Assembly: GCA_016710985.1 (NCBI GenBank)
Contig: JADJTX010000005.1
Location: forward strand, 124,001-188,000
DNA from: Ignavibacteria bacterium
GTDB lineage: Bacteria; Bacteroidota; Ignavibacteria; Tepidaquicellales; Tepidaquicellaceae
DNA length: 64,000 bases
Direction of reading: 5' to 3'
A program made the position numbers and the translations under genes. A model generated the notes under the pieces. The model was not told the origin of the DNA, did not search any database, and worked only from the letters and a program-made list of their open reading frames with translations. Shown here one piece after another: positions 25,101 to 33,348 of the stretch (positions within the stretch are counted from its first letter, which is position 1; the number at the start of each line of letters is the position of its first letter).

Positions 25101-25871
25101 TTAAAAATTTGTCCGTTTAAACATCCTTAATGAAACTGCTAAAGGCAGAAAGATCCATAAAAGCATAAACACAGCCGATATCGCCATTCCTATAAAGCTC
25201 CCGAAAAATTTCTGAAATGTTGCTCCGGTAAATCCCATCAACGCTGAAATATCAACCTGCAGAAGCATAAGAATCCTGCCGAGATCAATTGGATTTAAAG
25301 AGGTGAGTATTATGATGAACTTATCAATAGGATAATCATTAAAAAAATAAATAATTAAAAAGACAAGACCATCGAATATGATAGTAAGGTAAAGCCAGAT
25401 TATGATTGATAATCCAATGCCTTTGACTTTATCCTTATTAATTACTGAAGATAAAAATGCTATCGCCGTAAAAATGAACGTCAGAATTATTCCTGTTAGT
25501 ACTAAATACATTCCGGACAAAAGGAATCCGTAAAACATAACAGGTATTCCAACTCCGATCAGAAAACCTAAAGACAGTGAGATTGACAATCCCAGATACT
25601 CCGCCCGGAAAATACTCTTCCGGTTAACCGGCTGTGTCAGCAGAAACTGTATGAACTCTTTTGAGTTGTAAAAATGAATTGTTCCGAATATCAGACATAT
25701 TAAAGGTACAATGAACAGTATCAGATTCAGAATTGTAATAACAGCTTTAGAAGAATCCTGTCCGATATAAATTATCGAAAAACTCATTACCATCAGGATC
25801 AGACTGTAGAGAATAATGAACTTATTTCTCAGCAGTTCAAATAATATGTATTTTAGAATTTTAGTATTCAT
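25101..25871 (-). CDS. nosY: NosY, ABC transporter permease of the nos cluster
   Basis: 256 residues, six hydrophobic helices, ABC-2 type permease. Family signs: KYILFELLRNKFIILYSLIL at the start, SSKAVITILNLILFIVPLIC, QFLLTQPVNRKSIFRAEYLG and the late LTSLNPIDLGRILMLLQVD loop, which is characteristic of NosY. With NosF and NosD it forms the complex that hands copper (from NosL) on for NosZ maturation. It is the last gene of the operon, 43 bases after nosF. Confidence 0.9.
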   Translation of the reverse strand: MNTKILKYILFELLRNKFIILYSLILMVMSFSIIYIGQDSSKAVITILNLILFIVPLICLIFGTIHFYNSKEFIQFLLTQPVNRKSIFRAEYLGLSISLSLGFLIGVGIPVMFYGFLLSGMYLVLTGIILTFIFTAIAFLSSVINKDKVKGIGLSIIIWLYLTIIFDGLVFLIIYFFNDYPIDKFIIILTSLNPIDLGRILMLLQVDISALMGFTGATFQKFFGSFIGMAISAVFMLLWIFLPLAVSLRMFKRTNF

Positions 25872-25914
25872 TGTTTTTATTTATTTTTGTAATTATAACT
25901 TCAATTATCAATTA

Positions 25915-26616
25915 TCAATTGCTCTGAAGTACTCTCGCAATCGCTTTCCCGAGCCTTTCACCCGAACCGTTTTTTATATCTTTAATATTCATGTTTAATC
26001 TGATGCTGCCTTCAAGTAGGTACACGATTCTGTCAGCTAACTCTTCCATTTCCGAAATTATGTGTGAAGATATTATTATAAGCTTATTCTCATTTTTCGA
26101 ATCAATGATTTTTGATTTCATGATCTCAGTTGACAGAGGATCAAGACTTGCCGTCGGCTCATCGAGTATCAGAATGTCCGGATCAAACAGAAACGCGATC
26201 GAAGCTGTAACTCTTTGTTTATATCCCCCCGAGAGCTGTCCGAAATATTTATCATATATTTCAAAGATCCTGAATTTCTCCAACAGCTCTTCATCCTTTT
26301 CTTTAGAACCATTTCTGATGTCCCGGATGATGTTGAATAGCTCTTTCACTTTGAGATTCTCGGGATAATTTGCTATCTGAGGCATGTATCCTATGTTTGT
26401 TCTGTACAGATAATTATTTGCTATGTCAGTCTCATTTACAAATATTTTACCTTTCTGAGGAATAACCAGTCCGAGAATTGACTTAAGTAAAGTTGATTTT
26501 CCCGAACCATTCGGTCCCATCAACGCTACGACCTGACCTTTTTCTAAACTTAAATTTATTCCATTCAGGGCTCTGGATTTTCCGTAGCTCATTTTAAGTT
26601 CTTTTATCTCAATCAT
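25915..26616 (-). CDS. nosF: NosF, ABC transporter ATP-binding protein of the nos cluster
   Basis: 233 residues. Walker A GPNGSGKSTLLKSILGL, Q-loop GYMPQIANYPENL, signature LSGGYKQRVTASIAFL, Walker B ILILDEPTASLDPLS and switch IIISSHIISEMEELADR. Drives the NosDFY complex. Its start overlaps the end of nosD by 8 bases, and nosY follows after 43 bases. Confidence 0.93.
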   Translation of the reverse strand: MIEIKELKMSYGKSRALNGINLSLEKGQVVALMGPNGSGKSTLLKSILGLVIPQKGKIFVNETDIANNYLYRTNIGYMPQIANYPENLKVKELFNIIRDIRNGSKEKDEELLEKFRIFEIYDKYFGQLSGGYKQRVTASIAFLFDPDILILDEPTASLDPLSTEIMKSKIIDSKNENKLIIISSHIISEMEELADRIVYLLEGSIRLNMNIKDIKNGSGERLGKAIARVLQSN

Positions 26617-27859
26617 ATTCTATCATTTTCATTTTTGGATTATCATCAATGAGCGTTTCGGGGATCAGCACAGGCATTGCCTTTTCGGTCGCGTCTATTA
26701 GCTCGACGATAAAGCTCCTCAGCAAAATTATACTCTCCGGTACTTTATCAACTATCATTGAATATAAACTCACAGGTCTGTAAGAAACATCTCCTGTACC
26801 GTTCCTGTCAAGATCATATCCGTCATATTTATCCCAGTAATTTCCTGAATATATGTTTTCGCTTCTTGAACTGTTTGATGAAACGTCAAATGTATTACTC
26901 ACAAAATTATTTCCTGTAAACTTATTATTCATGCAGTTACCTAATATCCTTGTTGCCCAGCCGTTGCTTTTGAATTCATTCTCCTCTACCTGAATCTGTT
27001 CACATCCCTCCATATATATTCCCGTTGTATTCTTATAAAATAAATTTCTTTTTATAAGACTTCGTGAAATGTCTTTCAGCAGAAGTCCGTAAGAAGCCGG
27101 TCCCCAGTTGTCTTCAAATTTATTGTCAGTCATCTCAATATTTCTTGTGTACATAACTGCTACTCCTGCGCCGTTTTCCCTGAAAGTATTTTCCCTGTAG
27201 ACATTGCTGTCGGAGAACATAAAATGCAGACCGTATCTGAGATTATTGTGGCTGTAATTTGCTGTTATCGTTGTCTTCTTTACAAACTCAAAATATATGC
27301 CGTCCCTGTGACCGGTTGTTTCATTATACTCTATTGTAATGTTATTACATTTCCATAAATGTATCCCGTTACCTGATGAGGATTCTGACATAGCCCTACA
27401 GGATATTTTATTATTTTTAATAAGGCAGCCGTCGGAGTTAGCAAGATATAGAGCAAAGAAAGTATCTGTGATGACGTTGTTTTCAATTACACAGTTCTCT
27501 GAATTTTCAACTTTTATTGCTGAAAGATCAGTCATATAATTGACACTGATGTTTCTGATCTCCAAACCGGATATTTTCACATTATTACTCTTTATGATAA
27601 ATCCCTGATATTTAAACTCCAGATCTATCACCGGAAAGTCTTCTCCGGTAATTTCAATTTCTTTATCAATTGAGAGATTGTTTTCAGTATAAATTCCTTT
27701 CTTAATAATGATCCTGTCGCCGTTTGCGCTTTGTGATATAGCTTCTTTTACTGAACGAATTTCACAGTCAGGACAGACAATAATGTCTTTGCATAATACA
27801 GGTCCGGGAATTATGAATATTATAAAAGTAAAAACAATATAATGAAGTTTGAAGATCAT
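26609..27859 (-). CDS. nosD: NosD, periplasmic copper-maturation protein
   Basis: 416 residues. Signal peptide (LHYIVFTFIIFIIPGPVLC) then a right-handed parallel beta-helix built of Asn-rich rungs such as SENCVIENNVITDTFFALYL, SDGCLIKNNKIS and NITIEYNETTGHRDGIYF, typical of NosD/CASH repeats. The conserved GLHFMFSDSNVYRENTF and NYWDKYDGYDLDRNGTGD segments identify NosD. It sits on the NosFY membrane complex and receives Cu from NosL to build the CuZ site of NosZ. It overlaps nosF by 8 bases and follows nosL after 4 bases. Confidence 0.93.
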   Translation of the reverse strand: MIFKLHYIVFTFIIFIIPGPVLCKDIIVCPDCEIRSVKEAISQSANGDRIIIKKGIYTENNLSIDKEIEITGEDFPVIDLEFKYQGFIIKSNNVKISGLEIRNISVNYMTDLSAIKVENSENCVIENNVITDTFFALYLANSDGCLIKNNKISCRAMSESSSGNGIHLWKCNNITIEYNETTGHRDGIYFEFVKKTTITANYSHNNLRYGLHFMFSDSNVYRENTFRENGAGVAVMYTRNIEMTDNKFEDNWGPASYGLLLKDISRSLIKRNLFYKNTTGIYMEGCEQIQVEENEFKSNGWATRILGNCMNNKFTGNNFVSNTFDVSSNSSRSENIYSGNYWDKYDGYDLDRNGTGDVSYRPVSLYSMIVDKVPESIILLRSFIVELIDATEKAMPVLIPETLIDDNPKMKMIEYD

Positions 27860-27863
27860 GGTT

Positions 27864-28304
27864 CTATTTAAATTTGTTTTTTAACTCATCCCAGCTGAAA
27901 ATAACTCCTCCGTGATCATTTAAATATTTTTCCGCTGTATTCTTATCTGCAAAAGAAGAAATATTTTCACCCATCGGACTTCTTAATTCCGGACTTATCA
28001 GATACGCTGCATTCATTGCATCAATTAGTACCCCGGGCTCTGTCAGGTTTATCACGTAATATTTATCAACATCATTCTCTTCTATCTTTTTTTCCTTAAT
28101 GTAATTAAGCATGCATTCTGCTGCATCAAACTTAATGGCTTTATCTTTCTTTGTAATTATTTCCGCTCCGTACTTTTTATCTGTCAAAGTCATCCTGCAA
28201 TGTTCACATTGATCTTTGCCGTATTCAATCGGCGTTATTTCCTTACTGCATGCAAGTAAAACGATCAGAGATAATATAATTATATTCATATTAAATTTTA
28301 ACAT
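27864..28304 (-). CDS. nosL: NosL, outer copper chaperone lipoprotein
   Basis: About 146 residues from ATG 28304, chosen so that the signal peptide is compact (MLKFNMNIIILSLIVLLAC) with lipobox Cys; the upstream ATG 28331 would overlap the previous gene by 41 bases. The Cu(I) motif is DQCEHCRMTLTDKKYGAEI. Further family marks are FDAAECMLNYI, LIDAMNAAYLISPELRSPMG and HGGVIFSWDELK. NosL delivers copper to the NosDFY machinery for NosZ. Confidence 0.92.
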   Translation of the reverse strand: MLKFNMNIIILSLIVLLACSKEITPIEYGKDQCEHCRMTLTDKKYGAEIITKKDKAIKFDAAECMLNYIKEKKIEENDVDKYYVINLTEPGVLIDAMNAAYLISPELRSPMGENISSFADKNTAEKYLNDHGGVIFSWDELKNKFK

Positions 28305-28872
28305 TTTGAGTCTTATTAAATTTGTATTCATATATCAAAACTAATATTGCTATCACTCCAACTGTAAAAATGATATACCCGCCTGCATCCGGCATTGACT
28401 GAGCGTTGAAATTGAGCAATTGTTTTGAGCCGATAAGCGGCGGCTGGTAATTCATTCCCGGAACCTTGATAGCTGCGGTCGGATCAAGATTATGTCCGTA
28501 GTCATACTCCCATGTCCAGAAATCATACATGCCAACTGTTCCAAGAATTATTATAAAAAGTATCCATGTAAGCAGTAATGATTTTTTGTTGAAGATAAAA
28601 ACTATTATTCCGAACAATATAATAAACCCGATAATGTATGGCATCAGTTTTAATTCCTCTATAGAATCCGGTTCAATGGTTTTCATTCCTATATAATGAT
28701 TCAATCCGTTGATCGTGTTGAGATCGCCGGTGATCTTGCTCAGCCAGATCTGCATCCCTAATCCTTCAGGATATTGCGGTGCATCAAGTGCAATATTCCA
28801 AAGCGGCATAAAGTAAAGTACAATCAAGCTTAAAGCTAAAATCAGTATTGTTATTCTTGAAGATTTTTTCAT
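28291..28872 (-). CDS. Four-helix membrane protein of the nos cluster
   Basis: 193 residues with helices at about 7-25 (ITILILALSLIVLYFMPLW), 78-95, 100-117 and 165-183. A large loop after helix 1 carries ALDAPQYPEGLGMQIWLSKI and GLNHYIGMKTIEPDSIEELK; a second loop has WEYDYGHNLDPTAAIKVPG and PPLIGSKQLLNF. It lies directly downstream of nosZ, which is the place of NosB, the integral membrane protein special to clade II nos clusters; it may be NosB or a functional replacement. I cannot confirm homology without a search. Its role in N2O respiration is inferred from position. Confidence 0.7.
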   Translation of the reverse strand: MKKSSRITILILALSLIVLYFMPLWNIALDAPQYPEGLGMQIWLSKITGDLNTINGLNHYIGMKTIEPDSIEELKLMPYIIGFIILFGIIVFIFNKKSLLLTWILFIIILGTVGMYDFWTWEYDYGHNLDPTAAIKVPGMNYQPPLIGSKQLLNFNAQSMPDAGGYIIFTVGVIAILVLIYEYKFNKTQNVKI

Positions 28873-28901
28873 TGTGACTTAATTAAATGAACATTAAAAA
28901 A

Positions 28902-28971
28902 CTTACCTCAAAGTCTCTAAGACTCAAAGAAAACAAATTTAAAAACTTTGACCTATGAGTCTTTGAGGTAA
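28902..28971. repeat. Intergenic inverted repeat, TTACCTCAAAG family
   Basis: Left arm TTACCTCAAAGTCTCTAAGA then CTCAAAG, right arm CTTTGACCTATGAGTCTTTG then AGGTAA. It lies inside the nos operon between nosZ and the membrane-protein gene, so its transcript hairpin could affect relative expression. Confidence 0.7.
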
Positions 28972-28994
28972 ATGAATCATAATATCAGATAGTA

Positions 28995-30974
28995 TTATTT
29001 TTTATCATTTCCCAGACTGAACGCAATCGGAACATTTGAATCTTTTGAAGAAACTCTCACATATCCCTGCATTTCCTGATGAAGAGCCGAACAGAAATCA
29101 GTACAATAGATCGGATAAATTCCAACTCTCTCCGGATACCATTTAAGTGTACATGTCTCACCGGGCATTACGAGCATTTCTGAATTCTGATTTCCCATTA
29201 CGGCAAATCCGTGAGGTATGTCCCAGTCCTGTTCAAGATTTGTCATATGAAAATACACAGTGTCTCCGAGTTTTACACCTTCTATGTTATCCGGCGTAAA
29301 ATGTGATCTCGTAGCTGCAAGATATACATGTACAACATTTCCTTCCCTTACAGCTCTTGCATCATTTATACTCTTTACTGCGTGAGGGATTTTTATTGTC
29401 TTCTATTTTATAGATCTTTATCTGATTTTTTGTAACAAGATCAGCCGGAATACCCTGTGCATAATGCGGTTCTCCGATTGTAGGGAAATCCAAAAGAAGT
29501 TTCATCTTATCACCCGATATATCTATCAGCTGAGCTGACTGTGTAAGCTCAGGTCCTGTAGGCAGGTATCTGTCCTTTGTCATCTTGTTCATTGATAATA
29601 AATATTTTCCCCATGGCTTTCTGCTGTCGCCGCCCGGAATGGTCAGATGTCCTACGGAATAATAAACCGGCATCCTGTCAACTACTTCTCTAGTTTCGAC
29701 ATTCCATTTTACTATTTCAGATGATATAAATGCAGATGTATAGGCGAATCCTTTGTCATCAAACTCTGTGTGCAATGGTCCTAAACCCGGATTCTTGACT
29801 TCGCCTGCAAGACATGCATCGTATTTCAGAACGGGAATTCCTTCTATCTCCCCGTCAAACTGATTTGATTCAATTGCAGATTTTACTTTAGCAAATGCAA
29901 ATACAGGAATAACTGTAGCTAATTTTCCGCCTCCGACAATATATTGTCCGGTCGGATCTACATCCGCGCCGTGCGGCGACTTTGGACATGGTATGTAATA
30001 AATTGCTCCCGGTATGTCCTCCGGCTTAAATGTTCTGGTTGAGGTAAGTATCTCCGATGTTGCCATCTGTGTGGATTCATTAAAAACATTATGCGCATAT
30101 TTTGAAGGCATCATCGTTCCTTTATTCTGTGCTACATACTCTTCGATCTTCTTCCAGTTAATTGCCATTATAAAGTCTTTATCTTTCTGTGATGCATTCA
30201 CTTCAAGCAGGGTGTTCGCCTGTTCAGAATTGTAACAGGATATAAAAAACCATCCGTAAGAAGGACCTTTACCGGCATGGCTGAGATCGTAATCATAAGG
30301 AGGAGTGATAAGCTGAAATGCTATGCTCATGTCTCCTTTGTCCTTGTCAACTTTGATGAATGAAATAGTTCCTCTGAAATTTTCTTTATAAGAAGATATG
30401 GGAACATCCCTGTTTTCTACAGGCACGCTGAATCTTGTTCCCGCTAAAATGTATTCTGTACCGGAGTAATAAAAGGCGACGAGTGATTCCCGGCGCTGTT
30501 TGGAATTTCAATGATCTCAACTGTTCTGAATGTTTTGAGATCAATTCTTGCAACACGCGGAGTATTATTTCCATTGATGAAAGCCCATCTCCCGTCGGGT
30601 ATGCCGTCGGTCTGCGATAGTTCCGTATGATGCGAGTCATCCCATGGAATGAATCCGTATGAAGTATTCAGCATTGGCTTTGTTTCTTCGGTAAAGCCGT
30701 ATCCGTTTTCAGGATTAACTGAATAAACAGGAATTACCCTGAGCAGTCTTCCTGAAGGAATGCCGTAAGCAGCAAGCTGTCCGCTGAATCCACCCGAAAT
30801 AAAGTAATAAAACTCATCCCATTTGCCGGGAGCTACATATACTTTTTCGGCTTCATCTCCGCTTAATGTCGGACCGGATTTTTCTTTTGTCGAGCAGGAA
30901 TTGAAATTAACTATTATAACAAATGCACATATCATTAAAAACATTCCTGCAATTTTTTTAGTTAAGTTTTTCAT
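28995..30974 (-). CDS. nosZ: Nitrous-oxide reductase NosZ, clade II (two frameshifts)
   Basis: About 655 residues once two one-base shifts are corrected. Sec-type lipoprotein-like leader (CAFVIIVNFNSCS), no twin arginine, so clade II. N-terminal seven-bladed propeller with CuZ His residues in WDDSHHTELS, SAGNHSSPFI, PKSPHGADVDPTG, GPLHTEFDDKG, YSVGHLTIPGG and IGEPHYAQGI; C-terminal cupredoxin with CuA ligands in IYCTDFCSALHQEMQGYV and DIPHGFAVMG. It reduces N2O to N2 in the periplasm. The frame is lost at ~30460 (one base missing between ITP and TEYILAGTRFSV) and restored at the T5 run 29390-29394 (one base extra before IPHAVKSINDARAV). The first and last parts are in the same frame, and all ligands are intact, so consensus errors are more likely than a dead gene. 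Confidence 0.9.
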
Positions 30975-31014
30975 TTTTTTATTCTTTAATTAATTTTAAG
31001 AATGTTTGTTAATA

Positions 31015-31452
31015 CTATTTGTCATTGTTCCTGAAATATTCGAGTATGGCTCTTGCATCATCTATTGTTACATTCTGAAAAGTCATTGGTGTAGGATATT
31101 GCCCGGACATTGCCATTGTTTTTGCTATCATATTTTCCTTTATCATTTGTTCCGGATTCAGGATCTGATTCATTATCCATTCGGGCTTTCTTCTTTTTGT
31201 TACGTCTTTAAGCGGAGGTCCTACAAGTTTCTCGTCAAACTTATGACATGTCGCACATTTAACATCGAAGATCCCCTTCCCTTTAGTTACCAGCTCCTGA
31301 TTTATTTGTGGCTCCAGTTTTACTTCTTTCACAGGTCCTATACCTAATTCAGGATCCTCTCCTCCGCATCCGTTAATGATGATAAATGAAGTAATCAGCA
31401 CTGCGAAAATCAGAATTACATGTTTTGTTTTATTCTTTTTCATTTCTGACAT
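31015..31452 (-). CDS. c-type cytochrome lipoprotein of the nos cluster
   Basis: 145 residues (or 142 from ATG 31443). Lipoprotein signal with lipobox IIINGCGG, a linker, then one heme c domain: CATCHKFDEKLVGPPLKDVT (CxxCH) and the Met ligand region MTFQNVTIDDARAILEYF or AMSGQYPTPM. The fold is that of small class I cytochromes. It likely passes electrons to CuA of NosZ, as cytochromes at this place do in clade II clusters. Its start overlaps the stop of the ric gene (TAATG) and nosZ begins 40 bases after its end. Confidence 0.88.
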   Translation of the reverse strand: MSEMKKNKTKHVILIFAVLITSFIIINGCGGEDPELGIGPVKEVKLEPQINQELVTKGKGIFDVKCATCHKFDEKLVGPPLKDVTKRRKPEWIMNQILNPEQMIKENMIAKTMAMSGQYPTPMTFQNVTIDDARAILEYFRNNDK

Positions 31453-32039
31453 TATTTAGTTTTTAAAAATATTTTTCTTAATTTTTTCTCCAATGAAATT
31501 GATTTTGGAAAGAGTATGTCATTTTCTAAATGTACATGCATCTGAAAATCTGAGTAAAACTCATTCATTAGTTCATAAAACACTTTTTTGTCCGGTTCAT
31601 CTGTTAATTTAATCTTAAAGTTACCGTATGCATTTTTTACTTTTAGCAAAATTCCGCTCACATTTTTATGCTCCTTCTCAATTACCTTTATCAGATTAGC
31701 AATCGAACCAAAAGGCGGAACTTCGTATTCATCTTTATTATCATAAGTCGTATTCATCTTTTTTATATAAGGGAATAACAATCTCTCTTCTTTCTGAATG
31801 TGAATTTCCAGTTCAATACTGAATTGGAGCAAATCCTTGTAATCATCAATTCCAATTATATTTTTTCTGCTGAGTGCTTTACTGACTGAGAGAATTTTCG
31901 GCATAATTTTTCTTATATATTCGTGATGATTGGTTTCAATGTAATCACATAAAAAATTCAATCTCCAGTCATTGACCTTGAGATGATCATTGTTATTATT
32001 GATCTGATAATTTAAAGTATGGCTTGCTGTATGATTCAT
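31452..32039 (-). CDS. Hemerythrin-like di-iron protein (RIC/YtfE type)
   Basis: 195 residues, all-helical hemerythrin fold with the di-iron ligands in LCDYIETNHHEYIRKIMP, IHIQKEERLLFPYI, IEKEHKNVSGIL and MHVHLENDILFPKS. This is the C-terminal domain of RIC (ScdA/YtfE/NorA), which repairs iron-sulfur centres or handles NO; the N-terminal ScdA_N domain is absent. It is the first gene of the nos operon, 54 bases behind an FNR/DNR box, and its stop overlaps the cytochrome start. A role in NO protection during N2O respiration is likely. Confidence 0.85.
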   Translation of the reverse strand: MNHTASHTLNYQINNNNDHLKVNDWRLNFLCDYIETNHHEYIRKIMPKILSVSKALSRKNIIGIDDYKDLLQFSIELEIHIQKEERLLFPYIKKMNTTYDNKDEYEVPPFGSIANLIKVIEKEHKNVSGILLKVKNAYGNFKIKLTDEPDKKVFYELMNEFYSDFQMHVHLENDILFPKSISLEKKLRKIFLKTK

Positions 32040-32063
32040 TTTGTAATGTGTTAATCACTATTA

Positions 32064-32107
32064 CAAAAATACTTAGAATGGTTTTGAGGTGGTTTGACTT
32101 AGGTCAA
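32064..32107 (-). promoter_or_regulatory. FNR/DNR-dependent promoter of the nos operon
   Basis: TTGACTTAGGTCAA (32094-32107) is a perfect TTGAC-N4-GTCAA palindrome. On the minus strand TATTTTTG (32071-32064) matches the Bacteroidota -7 consensus TAnnTTTG, and TATTTT lies at -12 to -7 if the box is centred at -41.5: a class II Crp/Fnr promoter. The start codon of ric is at 32039. Confidence 0.75.
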
Positions 32108-32229
32108 ATAAGTGAAATAAATTCCGGAGCTGTTATACCATTAAGGTACAACAAGCGTATCGAAAAACCCGTCAGGTATTTTTCTAATAAAATTAGAAAA
32201 CCTGACTTGTTTATTATGAATGACTCGTA

Positions 32230-32297
32230 ATACAGAGAGTTTGAAAAAAAAATTAAAGCCTCTGTGTCCTCTGTGCTATCAGAGTCTCTGTGGTAAA
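32230..32297. repeat. CACAGAG-family repeat
   Basis: Short left part TACAGAGAGTTTG and long right arm GCCTCTGTGTCCTCTGTGCT followed by ATCAGAGTCTCTGTGGTAA. Next to it (32165-32215) lies an inverted pair AACCCGTCAGGT / AACCTGACTTGTT of the AACCTGACAGG type. Confidence 0.55.
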
Positions 32298-32314
32298 ATT
32301 CAAAAGGTTACAAT

Positions 32315-33013
32315 TTAGCCGGCAGCAATTTTTACCAAAGCCTGCTTATCTTTGACTTTGATGTTTTTACCATCAACTTCAATCACATTATCATCCTGAA
32401 ATTTTTTCAGAGCTCTCGATAATGTTTCATCAATTGTGCCGAGATATGCTGCGAGATCGTGTTTGCTGATTGGTAACTCAATCTGATCTTTGTTTTCTGA
32501 TATGATTTTTATTTGTTCGGTGAGAATGTATCTGGCGATTCGTTTTGGAACGTCCTGAGTTATGTTTTCTATATATACGTTAAGATGCCTTAATCTTTTT
32601 GCCAGGGTTGATATCATCTTCAGGCACATAGTTTTGTTCTTTTCAACTATGTCATAAAATACGCCTGCACGGATCAAAATTAATTTTGTATCTTTTTCCA
32701 GTGACATAGCATTTGCCGGATAGGTAAATTCATCATTCCTGATTTTTTCATACTGTTCAAGAAGCGGAACCTCCGCAAACGTATTGAACGGATGAATGAA
32801 ATGGACAATATGCTCGCGTCCGTCTTTTGATATTTTAAAGATCTTCACACTTCCTTCTATTACAATATAAAATCCCTGGTATGGCTCGGTATCAAAAAAA
32901 ATCATCTCGCCTTTTCCGAATGTTTTCAGATCACATCTTGAATAGATTTTTTCGAGTTCACTTTCGCTTAGTTCGGAAAAAAGATGAACATTTTTTAATA
33001 TATCTCTATCCAT
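32315..33013 (-). CDS. Crp/Fnr family transcription regulator (DNR-like)
   Basis: 232 residues. Cyclic-nucleotide-binding-type beta-roll at 10-125 (LFSELSESELEKIYSRCDLK, YIVIEGSVKIFKISKDGREH, IHPFNTFAEVPLLE), a long dimer helix, and a Crp-type winged HTH ELPISKHDLAAYLGTIDETL with SRALKKFQDD as recognition helix. No N-terminal four-Cys cluster, so it is not an oxygen-sensing FNR; it fits the DNR/NNR group, which senses NO through heme. It lies upstream of the nos operon on the same strand with a 275-base spacer and is the best candidate for the TTGAC-N4-GTCAA box there. Confidence 0.88.
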   Translation of the reverse strand: MDRDILKNVHLFSELSESELEKIYSRCDLKTFGKGEMIFFDTEPYQGFYIVIEGSVKIFKISKDGREHIVHFIHPFNTFAEVPLLEQYEKIRNDEFTYPANAMSLEKDTKLILIRAGVFYDIVEKNKTMCLKMISTLAKRLRHLNVYIENITQDVPKRIARYILTEQIKIISENKDQIELPISKHDLAAYLGTIDETLSRALKKFQDDNVIEVDGKNIKVKDKQALVKIAAG

Positions 33014-33260
33014 ACTTCAGCTTTAGCACAAGCGTTATTGTTACAAAAATAAATGAAATGGAGTTCGCTGCTAATAAAGGAATATCAGAAATCAATGAAC
33101 CGTAAACGATCCAGACCACTACTCCGATTTCTATCATTATTAACATCGGCAATGAAATGTCTTTTGTATGCTTCGTTTTTATGGCTCGTATTGACTGCGG
33201 TAGAAATGCGAAAGTGGTAAGTGATGCTGCTACTAAACCGATTATTAAAGTTGTGTTCAA
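33006..33260 (-). CDS. SemiSWEET-type PQ-loop transporter
   Basis: 84 residues with three helices and the PQ motif: LVAASLTTFAFLPQSIRAIK, TKHTKDISLPMLIMIEIGVV, VWIVYGSLISDIPLLAANSI. SemiSWEETs act as dimers that carry sugars through the inner membrane by an alternating binder-clip motion. The gene overlaps the following Crp/Fnr gene by 8 bases, so they are probably co-transcribed, although no functional link is evident. Confidence 0.9.
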   Translation of the reverse strand: MNTTLIIGLVAASLTTFAFLPQSIRAIKTKHTKDISLPMLIMIEIGVVVWIVYGSLISDIPLLAANSISFIFVTITLVLKLKYG

Positions 33261-33299
33261 GTTTGATCAGATGATGTTTAATTGAATGAACAAAATTTT

Positions 33300-33333
33300 T
33301 TTCTCTGTGTCTCTGCGCCTCTGTGTTTTTCTT
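33300..33333. repeat. Half copy of CACAGAG-family repeat
   Basis: TTCTCTGTGTCTCTGCGCCT then CTGTGTTTTTC, in the short spacer between the SemiSWEET and glycyl-tRNA synthetase genes. Confidence 0.5.
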
Positions 33334-33348
33334 TTGCTCTTATCGGAT

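Noticed and set aside
28995..30974. nosZ as a pseudogene
   Set aside because: Two compensating one-base shifts, one in a T5 run, with all CuA and CuZ ligand motifs intact; consensus error is the better explanation.
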